DNA from: Lasiosphaeris hirsuta
Taxonomy: Eukaryota > Ascomycota > Sordariomycetes > Sordariales > Lasiosphaeriaceae
DNA: 64,000 nt
Assembly: GCA_030549175.1 (NCBI GenBank)
Contig: JAUKUA010000009.1
Coordinates: 124,001 to 188,000 of the forward strand
Reading direction: 5' to 3'
Shown here: in pieces, positions 26,286-36,301 of the stretch
Layout: each line of letters opens with the position of its first letter
Numbering within the stretch: position 1 is the first letter of the stretch
Notes under the pieces: model-generated
The model's input: only the letters and a program-made list of their open reading frames with translations
What the model was told of the DNA's origin: nothing
Database searches by the model: none
Position numbers and translations under genes: made by a program

Positions 26286-27438
26286 ATGCGAAACAGTTTG
26301 GTAGCTCTCGCTACCACGGCAAGCTTGCTCCCTCTGGGGGCAGCAGCAGCTCGAGTATGCGGAAACGGAACAACGACATCTTTCCAATACCGTGTAGTCG
26401 ACGCAAGATACGACAGTGCTGACCCAAGCAGAAAAGGCAGCCTTGCAACAATCGCAGCGTCATTGGGGAATAGCGCAAGCCCCCTTTATGAATGCGTCGC
26501 TCAATGGCCTGAGTCGTGGGCCGGATGGTACGAAGGTGGCCACGATATCATTTGGAGTGACTGCATCTGGAACGGCGCGGGTTCTGGTCAGGATAAAACA
26601 GTGTCGTTTGCTGTTGACTGGAAGAAAAAGGTCATGTATCTGTCGCATACATTCGCTTGTTCTGACAAGAAGGGGTATGTATCTTTGGCTTCTCCTTGTT
26701 CCCCCCTTGTCAGGTTAGATGCTGTTTGTAGCTTGCGGGTTATTCAGGCCGTGTAAAGATGAAAATAGTAGGCTAAGAGTAGTTTACCGTAGATCTGACG
26801 GCCTAGCGACGGGGCTCATAACCCTCGACTTCAACTGTTCGGCCGTGGCCGAAGACGGCACAAGCTACTGCGTTCCCAAGAGCACGGCCACCGGTGCCCG
26901 CCCCGTCTTGAGCATCAGCACAAAGATAGCACCAGCCCCCCTTGACGCAACGTCAACCTGTGTCGATAATTCAAAGAGCTATCAATCGTGGCAACTCGAG
27001 AAGTGGCTGCGCCAATATGAAATGCCCCCCGGCGCCGCAACTTTGAAATCGGACACTGGGCCGTCATTCAAATTGAAGAGCATGGCCAACAACGACGTTT
27101 TCAGCTGCGTAACTTCCGGAACGCAGAATAATAGCATCTTCGAGGGCGTTTGCAAGTTGAACAGTGGGCAAGTCTCAACAACGACTGCAAAATTTCGGTT
27201 TGACCCGAAACTGAATCTTCTCACAATCACACAGCACTGGGAGTGTGGGAATTCGTAAGTATTTGGCTCAAGCAAGGAAACCCGATATTGTGAGTAAAGC
27301 ATATACTGACCGCGCCTTAGTTCTACATTTAGTGCCGTCGGAGTTAGCTTCGTGCAAGCAACGTGTGATCGGGGATTTAACAGCGATGTGTTTACATGTA
27401 CCTCTGATCCTGTCTGGATAGGCACCGAGGTGGTGTAG
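26286..27438 (+). CDS. Secreted protein of unknown function (322 aa)
   Basis: Three exons fit: 26286-26674, 26793-27254 and 27321-27438. Intron 1 (118 bp) is the longest in the window apart from repeats. The product starts with a signal peptide (MRNSLVALATTASLLPLGAAAA) and has about a dozen Cys. It may consist of two halves of similar style: each has a Trp-rich or Trp-terminated segment (CVAQWPESWAGWYEGG; CVDNSKSYQSWQLEKWL) and a Cys near a strand end (HTFACSD; QHWECGN). The C-terminus is TCDRGFNSDVFTCTSDPVWIG. I do not recognise a named domain. A carbohydrate-binding or effector-like role is possible but only inferred from secretion and Cys content. Splicing is supported by frame continuity and consistent donor/acceptor sites. 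Confidence 0.7.
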
Positions 27439-27858
27439 GAATCGTAATCGCGGGAAATATATTTCGGGTTGATGTCTCATTGCCGTACCAAACATCAGCA
27501 AGCGAGGCGATAAAGCATGAAATATGAAGAACGTCAACACTGATACTTACAGAACAGCGCTGTCTTCAATCCAAGAACTTTCCCAGTATCACTACCGTCC
27601 TGTGCGTGAGGGCATTTACAAAGAGGAGAGCAACTAATTCAAGGAGATTACAATAGACGGGGCCTAGAGGTTGTATTTTATCAAGTCCGAGGACGTGGTT
27701 ATGATGCAGTGCGGGAGCAGTGCTTCTTATAGATAGACGAAAAGGCCGAGCTTGGATAGCTTTCCGGCTTCAAGAGACCGTTGTAAGTAAGGCCCTATTC
27801 TAGGGTAGCCGCAGAAAACAGACATATTGTATCGCGAGAATAACATGATTTATGAATA
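27439..27858. other. Intergenic, upstream flank of pogo insertion
   Basis: No gene or repeat is seen. The stretch ends at the TA duplicated by the transposon insertion (27857-27858). Confidence 0.5.
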
Positions 27859-27904
27859 ACGTATTTTATAAGCGAGCCGGACATATAAGCGAGCCGGACA
27901 CTTT
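27859..27904 (+). repeat. Left TIR of pogo element A
   Basis: Two direct 17-18 bp units, each ATAAGCGAG followed by CCGGAC, are preceded by ACGTATTTT. They match the right end at 29666-29711 in inverted orientation. Confidence 0.92.
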
Positions 27905-27957
27905 CCGACGTGACACGACCCCTCAGCTTCTTTTACCAACCATACTACCAATTAACC

Positions 27958-29622
27958 ATGGATTCGCTTCCAACCGAATCCAGGATTATTCTAGCCCTCG
28001 AAGCTCTTAAAAAAACGCCAAAGCTTAGTCTTCGAGATGCAGCTCAGATCTACAATATACCGCCTTCAACCCTCTCTGACCAACGCGCCGGCCGGGCTGC
28101 ACGACGTGATATTCCAGCCAATTCACGAAAACTTACAAATCTAGAGGAGCATACGATTGTTTAGTATATAACTGAGCTAATTACACGTGTATTTCCTCCT
28201 CGGCTTCGTTTTGTGGAAGATATGGCCAACCGACTACTATGCGAACGCGACGTGCCTCCTGTCGGTAAGTTCTGGGCTCATAACTTCGTCAAACGCCAAC
28301 TAGAACTTCGAATGCGTTTTTCGCGTAAATACGACTACTAGAGGGCTAAATACGAAGATCCAGAGGTTATTCGGAAGTAGTTTACGCTTGTTCATAATAC
28401 TAAGGCTAAATACGGCATCCTTGACGACGATATGTATAACTTCGACGAAATTGGCTTTATAATAGGTATGATTACTACTGGAATAGTTGTTACTACCTCT
28501 GATGGCTATGGAAAGGTTAAAAAAGTCTAACCTGGTAATCGTGAGTAGGTGATAGTTATCTAGGTAGTAAATACTTAAGGTTAGGCTATCTTTCCATTTA
28601 TCCTTTTAAAAGGGAAATATTACTAGGAGGGTTAGTATCAATGTGGCCTTTCGGAAACCTAGTACATTGGAGTAACTAATAACGGCTAGATTACGAATAA
28701 GAAAGACTTAGATTTTATTTAACACTTCGATCTTCATATAGTATCTCGTACAAAGGGGAAATACCGGCTCCTAGTCCTTGACGGCCACGAAAGCCACCAC
28801 TTTGACGATTTTGAGACCTATTACCAAGAGTACTTTATTATTACACTCTATATGCCTCCGCATTCCTTACATCTAGTCCAGCCACTAGATGTTAGCTGTT
28901 TTGGGCTATTAAAAAAGACTTATGGCGATCAAATCGAAGAGTTGATGTAGATATATATCACACATATCACCAAGGTAGATTTCCTCTGTACATTTAAAAA
29001 GGCCTTTTTTACAGCCTTTACCGACAAAAACATCAAAGGAGCATTTGCCGGAGCCGGCCTTATACCGTATGATCCAGACAGGGTATTATCGAAAATGACC
29101 ATTCGGCTTCGAACTCCAACTCCACCAGCCTCACAACCAGCATCACCTTGGTTACCTCAGACGCCATATAACGCCTGAGAAGCTATCTCACAGAAAGACC
29201 TTATTAAAGGCCGGATATCTAACCACCAAGGCAGCTCTCTAACACCTATGCTGGCTACTGTGGACCAATTGGCTAAAGGTACGATGGCTGTAATGTATGA
29301 GGTGGCCCTGTTACGTACAGAGGTCTCGGCATTACGAAAGGCCAATGAAGAGCTTAGTAAGCGGCGGAGGGCTAAAAAAACACGTCTACGGCTTGGAGGG
29401 TCTCTTACTGTACAAGAGGCAAATGATCTAATGGATCAGAAGGCAGTGGGTGAGCAGTTAGCCCAGGAAACAAGACAAAATGGTGGTGGTGCGGGGGGCT
29501 CTCGCACGAAGATTCGGTGCTGTGGCCTGTGCGGCAAGCCTGGCCATAATGCACGCACGTGTCAGGAGGCTGGAGAATCGTCTGATTCATCTATTTCTGG
29601 TTCGGTTATTGTTATTTCCTAG
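27958..29622 (+). pseudogene. Pogo/Fot transposase of element A, broken by nonsense codons
   Basis: From the ATG at 27958 to the stop at 29622 the frame is continuous (555 codons, no shift) but interrupted by many TAG/TAA codons and at least one TGA (about 29176). These fit CAG, CAA, TGG and CGA changed by C-to-T or G-to-A. Domains in order: N-terminal helix-turn-helix (LRDAAQIYNIPPSTLSDQR, residues 22-42), CENP-B-like region, and DDE domain with NFDEIGF, VLDGHESH and LVQPLDVSCF as the Asp sites. Then comes a coiled coil (ALLRTEVSALRKANEELSKR) and a CCHC zinc knuckle CCGLCGKPGHNARTC near the C-terminus. The N- and C-terminal codons are nearly undamaged. It is non-functional as it stands. Confidence 0.9.
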
Positions 29623-29665
29623 TGTTGTGGTGGAATAATTGTAGATAGTTGTAATAGGGTGTGGA

Positions 29666-29711
29666 AAAGTGTCCGGCTCGCTTATATGTCCGGCTCGCTT
29701 ATAAAATACGT
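29666..29711 (-). repeat. Right TIR of pogo element A
   Basis: This is the inverted copy of the left TIR, again with two direct units carrying the CCGGAC hexamer. It is followed by the TA duplicate at 29712-29713. Confidence 0.92.
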
Positions 29712-29713
29712 TA

Positions 29714-30091
29714 GGTAAGTTTTTTTGGGCTTGGTATGAGAGTGACATTGAGTTGGTGACAGTGGCAAGCAACCTATCGCCGCGGCGCTTCGCTCCTTGG
29801 GGTGCAACGTATCTATCCACCTGAACAGTGCCATGGAAGTATTTTCTTGAACTTAGACTATTGTGTGAATATCCACCATAGACTAGGACCACGCACGGCT
29901 GTGGCTCAGAGAGCGCACACCATAAAATCGGAAGAAGACTAGCTTAGGACTGTCTTTACCACGCCTACCTTAGACGCAATGCTCACCCTAGCTATTCCTT
30001 TGCAACTACACTGTCGAGCATAACGGAGAGATAAATATCTATTTAAGAAGGCTCGCGACACTAGCTAACTATAGTAAACATATAACGCCTC
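29714..30091. other. Intergenic, no gene recognised
   Basis: This lies between pogo element A and the 3' end of the PAP2 gene. A minus-strand frame that crosses into the transposon is not a gene. Confidence 0.5.
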
Positions 30092-31302
30092 TCAGACCAT
30101 ATCGTCTGCCCCTCGCTCTGTATGAAGCGCGTGACCTCTTGCAATTGCTATTTCCGGGTGTCTCGGTGATTCCCCATTTGAGGTGCCACTGACTGTTGTC
30201 GCATTCTTGGTGTGGAGGGAGGGATCATCGAAGTCGCCTATCCTGTCGAGACCCCTTCTCTTGCCCAAACGCACAGCTCTCTTTTTCCCCCAGCCGAGCT
30301 TTTTGATGAACACGGCGCGCTCCATGTATTCCAATCTGGGACCAACAGTATAATCAAAGATTTGGTGTCGAGTCAACGGAATGTGGTTATATCGCCAGTC
30401 CCATACGGCAGCATAGCAGATTCGATACGAGGCAAAGGCCATGATGGTTCCAATGGCACTTCCCGCCAGAATATCGTACCAGTTATGGGCCTGGTCAATG
30501 GTGAGGGCGCACGCCATTAGCGTCGCGCCCAGCAGGGGAGCCATGACCAACGCCAGCCAGTAAAACGAAGTCTGGTGGCCAGACCATACTTTGAGCTTGG
30601 CATTCATCCACAAGAATAGGAAAACATAGCCAGCAAAGGCAGCTGTCGAGTGTCCTGACGGGAAGCTCGTCATTGCGTTCTTGAGAGCTTGTTTATCTGG
30701 ATTTGTGCACACATCGACAGTGTACATGATTTCGTGGAATCCAACACCGTTAAGACCAGTATGGTTGCTGCTTTGAGTAAGACGCGAGGTATCGGGCCGA
30801 CAGACGTCCAAGAAGTAGGGGCGGAAGCCACCGATAAGCTGCTTGATGATGACCTGGAAAAGAGTTCCAAGAATCAGCGCGTACAGCACTCCAAGGATGG
30901 CGTTGTTCGCATCCCAAAAGCTTCGGATGCGCGTCTGAGCAAGGAGAATGACAGCAATAGGAATTAGAGCCGAAAGAATTCCAGATAGCATGGGGGAAAT
31001 GATCCAGCCACGCTCCGGATACGCGAACTGAGGGTATACAATGTCGCCTGATCCACTGAAGGTGATGGGAAAATTACGAACTGCGGCCAGCGGCGCCTTG
31101 TATACCTACAGCACGTCAGTCTTGAGGTGACATTTCACCAGCGGATGACACAAACACATACTGCCTGGGACGCGGCGCCGAGAATTGCCATCGCCAGAAT
31201 GTCTTTCCAGGAAACCTTCGCCCACTGAAGAAGAAACCGCGTCTTGCCTTGTGGGCCATTTAAATCCGGGGTTGCCGTCGCTGCCCATTTTTCGTTCGTC
31301 AT
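30092..31302 (-). CDS. PAP2-family lipid phosphatase (diacylglycerol pyrophosphate/phosphatidate phosphatase-like)
   Basis: This is an integral membrane phosphatase acting on lipid phosphates. Two exons, 31302-31162 and 31105-30092, give 384 aa. Five to six hydrophobic segments are visible. Motif 1 is KQLIGGFRP (Lys135, Arg142, Pro143) and motif 2 is SFPSGHSTAAF (His199). Motif 3 normally reads SRxxxxxHxxxD; here it is ALTIDQAHNWYD, keeping His254 and Asp258 but with Leu in place of the usual Arg. The C-terminal tail of about 100 residues is basic and hydrophilic (KKLGWGKKRAVRLGKRRG). The start MTNEKW is the first Met of the conserved-looking part, but longer in-frame starts exist upstream. 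Two adjacent TGACGTCA palindromes lie about 430 bp upstream. Confidence 0.88.
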
Positions 31303-32662
31303 AGCATCCCGGGATCCATCCCGCCGGTGGTGTGGAAACATTCTGACGCCTGATAGCTTCAGACATGCAATGTATAACGGTCGGTGAAGTAGTGTGTTGA
31401 GCTGACTTTGGTAGAGTGATGACAGTGTCTGCACAATATGAGGAAGCACATGAACGGGTAAGTCTGGTGATATCATGACCTAATAAAACCCGAATGATGC
31501 TAGCGAGAGAGAGAAGTGGGAGGAGGGCATCCGTTGTGGCAAACACGGAAAACCCTCCCAGCGGCTTCGCATTCGTGGCATTTCAACCTCCTCGACGAAT
31601 TGACTGCCAAGCGATGCGTATCGTCATTTCTTCTCTTGAGCTACAATAATGACGATCACTAGAGCGATGTGCACCAATGAACAGAAGTTTGACAAAGAAG
31701 AAATCCTGAATGAGGACCCCAAAGTGTGGCGGTCATGACGTCATGACGTCATTTTCGGTGTTGACCCCAACCACAACCCAGGCTTTTCCTATTGCAGCGC
31801 CGGAATTATACAAGCACTGACTACCTGGAGGCCCCAAGGAATCAACCAGTAGAAATGCATCGAGAAATACCTGACTGAATTACATGGTTCGGTAGCTCGC
31901 TCAGACAAAGCAAGGCATTCTCTATGTGATGTATCTAGCAATGTCAAAATTTGAAGAGCACCTCGAGCTGAAAATCGCAGCTTCGTTCACCTCTTCATCA
32001 AGCATGAGGTAAAACACCTGTCCTGCAAAGTCGCCAAGCCACTTTTTGACAACCTCCAACATGTCTCAATAATCCGATGTATTCAGTTGTTTATTCCTTG
32101 ATATCTACTTCGTATGTGCACCTGGTGTGGTATTTTTGCCACCCGCCCTATTCACAGTGAGCTCACGGATAAATTGGAGCTCACAAATTGTGAAGGGGTT
32201 AAACCCGGCTACTGAGTGTTATTTAATTTCATTTGTTTTCCTGGTAAATTCTAGGACCAACCCTGTTTTCATGTTGACCATTTCCAGGACGGCCGCTAGA
32301 TCGTCATTTACTGTGAGAACCTCACCAAACTTTTTGACAAGACGTATCCATCTTCGTTGACCAACATCTTCAAAACATGAATGACACCTATTGCTATTTT
32401 TATGTTGGGAGAACCGTTCTAGCGCCACCGCTACGATACTCCAAAGTGAATGCTAGAGTGGGTGACACTACTATTGACATCATGCATTGTGTGAAATAAT
32501 GCACTTGTTTAAAACGGTATCACCCACAGCTTACTATAAATCTGCCATAACCCTAACCATTCCCTAACCATTACTAAAAAGTCGTCCCAAAGTTCAATCT
32601 TCTCTCTCGTTATCACAATCGCAAATCTCCACTACCAGTACTCATCCGGCCATTGGCTCAGA
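31303..32662. other. Intergenic region with tandem CRE palindromes
   Basis: 1.36 kb separates the divergent PAP2 and Gly/Leu-rich genes. No coding region is supported. The only striking sites are the TGACGTCA pair at 31736-31751. Confidence 0.45.
31736..31751. promoter_or_regulatory. Two tandem CRE/ATF palindromes
   Basis: TGACGTCA occurs twice with no spacer. This octamer is the classical binding site of ATF/CREB bZIP factors, which in fungi include the stress regulators of the Atf1/AtfA type. It lies 434 bp upstream of the PAP2 start and 912 bp upstream of the gene at 32663, so either could be the target. Confidence 0.5.
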
Positions 32663-33474
32663 ATGAAGTCAATTATTACAACAGTCCTGCTGATTTCAGC
32701 CTCAATGGGGCTCACAGCTGCCTTCCCCCTCAATGGCAGAACTAACCCACCTCAAGCTCTGATTAGTCGGCAACTGGATGAAACGGCCGTCGCTGTAGAC
32801 AAAGTAATGATCAGAGTGGGGTCTCTTACTGCATCCATCAGTAAGCCATCCCAAGTTGTCTTTCCACGAAATCTCTCTCGGCAGCTGACCGCATCGTCTA
32901 GATAAGACGCTGTCTTCTGCGCCGAAGTCTCCTTCGTCGAGCGAGGCCGCAGCGGTAGCCAAGGCTATCGAGCCCCAAATGCAGGAATTGCAGCTTGTCC
33001 TTGCGGACGCGACGAAAACGGTCAAGGCTAAAAACATGGTTAACACCATGACGGTTGAAGGCTGCGGAGGCTCATGCATCACCGGCAAAGCCGGTGCTCT
33101 AGTCTCCGAAATCAGCTATACAGTCAAAGGTGTCATCAATACTCTGGGCCTCGGTTAGTATTGCAATGCCTCGAACATCACACACGTTGAAGTTAAACTC
33201 ACTCATAATAGACTGTGTTTCGTACCTCGTAAATCCTGTCCTCAGCGAATTGACTGGGCTTCTTGGGGGACTGGACAAGATTGTATCTGGCCTCCTCGGA
33301 ACAGCAGGGTGTCTTCTGAACAGTCTCCTTGGTGGGCTTGGTTTAGATGGGCTGCTGAGCAATCTCCTGGGGAGTTTGCTTGGCGGACTCCTGGGCGGGC
33401 TCTTGGGTGGCGGTTGCGGAGGAGGAGGCATTCTGGGGGGTCTCGGCATCGGCCTCCTTGACACGGTCGAGTAA
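32663..33474 (+). CDS. Secreted protein with Gly/Leu-rich repeat tail (230 aa)
   Basis: Three exons fit: 32663-32840, 32902-33153 and 33212-33474. The product starts with a signal peptide (MKSIITTVLLISASMGLTAA). The middle is an Ala-rich, mostly helical region (SSSEAAAVAKAIEPQMQELQ) with Cys in CGGSC. After DCVSYLVNP the last 75 residues are almost pure Gly and Leu with GLLGG steps (SLLGGLLGGLLGGGCGGGG) ending LLDTVE. I know no named family with confidence. The hydrophobic, glycine-spaced tail suggests self-association or a surface or wall-coating role; this is inference. It lies 0.7 kb upstream of the Cys-rich membrane protein gene, same strand. Confidence 0.7.
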
Positions 33475-34199
33475 TACAGCCTCGGTCTCCATGGCTGCGA
33501 TTTTTATTTCCTATGGAGGGGTAGGAGCGGTGTTACTGTGAACGGAAATTGGTAGTCGGACATGAGCGTTTCACCACCTGTACTCTACGTGACGACATAC
33601 CAAAGGTGGTTACTCTCTACACATCTTTTACGTATATATCTAATATCTATTGTGGGTTCCTACTTTGAAATCCTTGGCACTTATAACGAAGCCCAGGAAG
33701 AAGACATTGGCATGCGAAGAAGTGAAAGAAATCTCACTCTCCTTGAACCGTTCTTCGAATTCTGGAAGCATTTAATTTCAGTCACGTCGGAGACAAAACG
33801 GGTGTAACAGTCGCTCACCATGCAGAAAGCCGAGAGGCGGGGACTGTGTCAACAAGGTAACCGGGTTCTGTTGGCCAACAATAGAATCCTGTACCCCTGA
33901 TTCATTGATCAATGGAAGATAATCGGGGATCGCCCCTGCTTGGCCAGTTAAACAGTGTCGCACACAGCTACATCCGTCATGTGCCCCTTGTTGGCAAACA
34001 TGCCGATCCCTCAAGTGAGCAACATACACGTGGGTGGTCGTTTGAAATCGCCGGGATTTTATCCATCTACCTCGCAGTGTGCAAAAGGCAAAGACGTATT
34101 CCTCTCAAGTTGTTATTTTTCCGCCTGGAAACTTTGGTTCCGCGGCTTGCTGCACCTCACTCAACTTAGGCCCTCCGCAAGACGGGAGCCTGGCCAAAT
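33475..34199. other. Intergenic, no gene recognised
   Basis: This is the upstream region of the Cys-rich membrane protein gene. A signal-peptide exon for that gene could lie here, but none can be placed with confidence. Confidence 0.4.
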
Positions 34200-35299
34200 A
34201 TGGCTTCACCCAACGCTTTCATCAGCAATGGAACCTGCTATGTTGGCCCTGGTGACAAAGCTGCTGATGTCTTCTTCCCCTGCGGCAATGACGCCCTGGG
34301 CCACAAGACTTGCTGTGGCGCAGGGGATATGTGCCTCTCCTCCAAGGCTTGTTACAACGCAGAATTCGGCGTTACTTACCTGACCGGGTGTAGTGATCCG
34401 GAGTTTACAGACTCAAACTGTCCCGTCAAGGGGGCATTCGCGGGTAAGTTTCCCATTAGAGTTAGCGGTATCGACTGGAATCATTGATAGTCAGCTGCTC
34501 AGATAATCCATAGGTTGGGTTGGTGTATTGTAACGGCTCATCGGAGCATTGGGTTGCTTGCTCACAACACGCCAGAGAAACAACTCTCTCGAAGCCCGAC
34601 TTTTGTTATTGCCCGGAAACATCGCGAACCATTGCATTTACCGATATGTCCCGGCTGGCGAACGTTGTCTTGTTGCCAAGTGTCCCTGGCCAAAGCGTAG
34701 TATGGCAGGTGGGATACGTCCCGAGCTTCGTAACACACGACACGTCGCCAACAATAACATCGTCGTTATTCTCGGCTACAAGCGCTCCGACGAAACCCCC
34801 TCCCACAATCCCGTCTTCCACATTGACGGCATCCCCTGAACCGTCAGCGTCGCCGTCAGCCGGCTCTGGGCTTCCAACTGGCACTAAGGCTGGCATCGGT
34901 GTGGGAGCTGGACTTGGAAGTATCCTTATTCTCGCTGCTCTGACTGCTCTCTATGTTCGTTGTCCTCACCGACATACTCTGTCTACTCAGCAACCAACAC
35001 ACAATGGAAAAGACTCTAGCTCTCCATGTCCACAGGAGCTGGGTGGACCTGATACCCCAAGGGCCCCAGCAACCTCGGTACCATCGGAACTCGATTCGAA
35101 TGGCGCCCGTCCGTGGTCGTTGAGGAGCGAGCTACCACAGTTTGGTACTGTTGCAGTACGACCTGAAATTTTGCAAGGGAGAGGGGCACGAAACGAACGA
35201 ATGGCACATTCCATATTGCACCAGGGTCAAGCACATGGAAGGCAAGCAATTGCAGAAATGTCATTAAACTCCAATACAATAGCGGAACTGCCGGCTTAG
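34200..35299 (+). pseudogene. Cys-rich ectodomain, single-pass membrane protein, broken by one TAG
   Basis: Two exons, 34200-34443 and 34503-35299, give a 347-codon frame with a single internal stop at 34511-34513. The ectodomain (PNAFISNGTCYVGPGDKA, FPCGNDALGHKTCC, GDMCLSSKACYN, GVTYLTGCSDPEF) belongs to a common fungal Cys-rich surface family. A Ser/Thr/Pro-rich stalk follows, then a transmembrane helix (AGIGVGAGLGSILILAALTALYV) and a basic cytosolic tail. The stop replaces the Trp that I recall as conserved in the family at the start of the second exon (NP*VGLVYCN; relatives have a Trp there). Using the next AG as acceptor removes the stop but loses the frame. So the gene is either a pseudogene, needs readthrough, or carries a sequence error. 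The transposon nest begins 40 bp after its end. Confidence 0.72.
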
Positions 35300-35338
35300 T
35301 TACAGGACGTATACTACTATTTATATAGGGATTTGCTA

Positions 35339-36216
35339 GGGGGGCACTTGGTTTTCTACCGGTTCTATGTTTTCAGCATTTCGCCTCCCCGCATCGAAAA
35401 TCACAAAAACACCATGCAAAAAGTCGGTGATACAATGCATCAATCGACTGTACAGAACTCCATGACAACAGGGTCATCAGGAACCATCAACGCAGTGCCC
35501 TAGCCAGGCACAACGCAGGCCTAGGCCTAGAAAACGCCGAATCTGCACTCTTTGAAGTGCCATCAATCCTGCCATCAATCCATGCCCAGTGCCCTGGCCG
35601 TCGGCTATACCACGCGACCGCTACGAATAGTCTTTTTGACAACGGGAGGCTCCAAGGGGTCAGTTTTCTGCCGGTTTTTAGTGGCAACTGGCTCTTAGGC
35701 ACCTCCATTGATCAACAGCCGGCCCCTGGGCTTTCTGCCTCCCTGCATGACTTGGCCTTCTGGCATGCCCTCAGCTTCCTATGTGCCACCTACTTATATG
35801 CCCTCCTCTTATATACCACCCATTAGCATGCCCTCTTCTTCATCTTCATCCTCTGATATATAGATTGGAGCTTCCATAGCACAAGATGTAGTATTAGGAA
35901 TAGCTTCATCGCTTAGGTTACGCTCCCAGCTAGAAAGCAGGCGCCGCGCGCTTAGCTATATAGGCCTGAGAGCGTTCTCCTTGGCCTTAGCGCGCCTGGG
36001 CGTTAAGCGTGGTATGCGTAGTATAGATTGGGGGGCATCGGGCACGCAGAGGGCCTTAGGCAGGGCGATAGGTATATTCTTTAGCCTGCCACGCTTACTT
36101 GCTGCGACCTTCGGGTTCCGAATTTGTACACAGGAATCTGTTTAGTCCTTCCAATAGTTAGTAATAAAGCTATTTACATGTTTAAAAATAGCATTTACAA
36201 GTCAGATCTTCAGATA
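35339..36216 (-). mobile_element. Fragment of pogo-like element C (transposase 3' part and terminal end)
   Basis: The left border is TA followed by GGGGGGCACTTGG (35339), taken as the terminal end of the element. Read on the minus strand, the interior gives a decayed transposase tail: a basic region (NPKVAASKRGRLKNIP), an acidic stretch (ISEDEDEEEGM), and a final segment with RSGRVV and PTARALGMDW, separated by TAG/TAA codons. The upstream coding part continues on the other side of the inserted element B (46798 onward, HYRIYEAILDGNPLRTWD). So the fragment was split by that insertion. The family assignment of element C is approximate. Confidence 0.6.
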
Positions 36217-36260
36217 ACGTACTTTATAAGCGAGTGCGCCATATAAGCGAGTGCGCCACT
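36217..36260 (+). repeat. Left TIR of pogo element B
   Basis: Two direct units with the hexamer TGCGCC. Inverted match to 46752-46795. Confidence 0.92.
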
Positions 36261-36301
36261 TTTCCCAACCCAACCACAACTATCCTCAATTACACAACCA
36301 C

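Larger units (their letters stand above)
27859..29711 (+). mobile_element. Complete pogo/Fot-type DNA transposon A (1,853 bp)
   Basis: The element is bounded by perfect terminal inverted repeats of about 45 bp and flanked by TA on both sides (27857-27858 and 29712-29713), the target duplication of Tc1/mariner/pogo elements. Each TIR starts ACGTATTTTATA and contains two tandem units ATAAGCGAGCCGGAC(AT/AC), so the unit occurs four times in the element. The single transposase frame spans nearly the entire interior. Both ends keep normal base composition, while the centre (about 28170-29100) is AT-rich with many TAG/TAA codons, which is RIP-like decay. It is related to element B at 36217-46795. 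Confidence 0.93.

Noticed and set aside
29587..29892. Minus-strand frame of 101 codons
   Set aside because: It crosses the right TIR and transposase end of pogo element A, so it is a shadow frame.
33099..33464. Minus-strand Pro/Arg-rich frame
   Set aside because: It is the antisense reading of the Gly/Leu-rich tail of the 32663-33474 gene.
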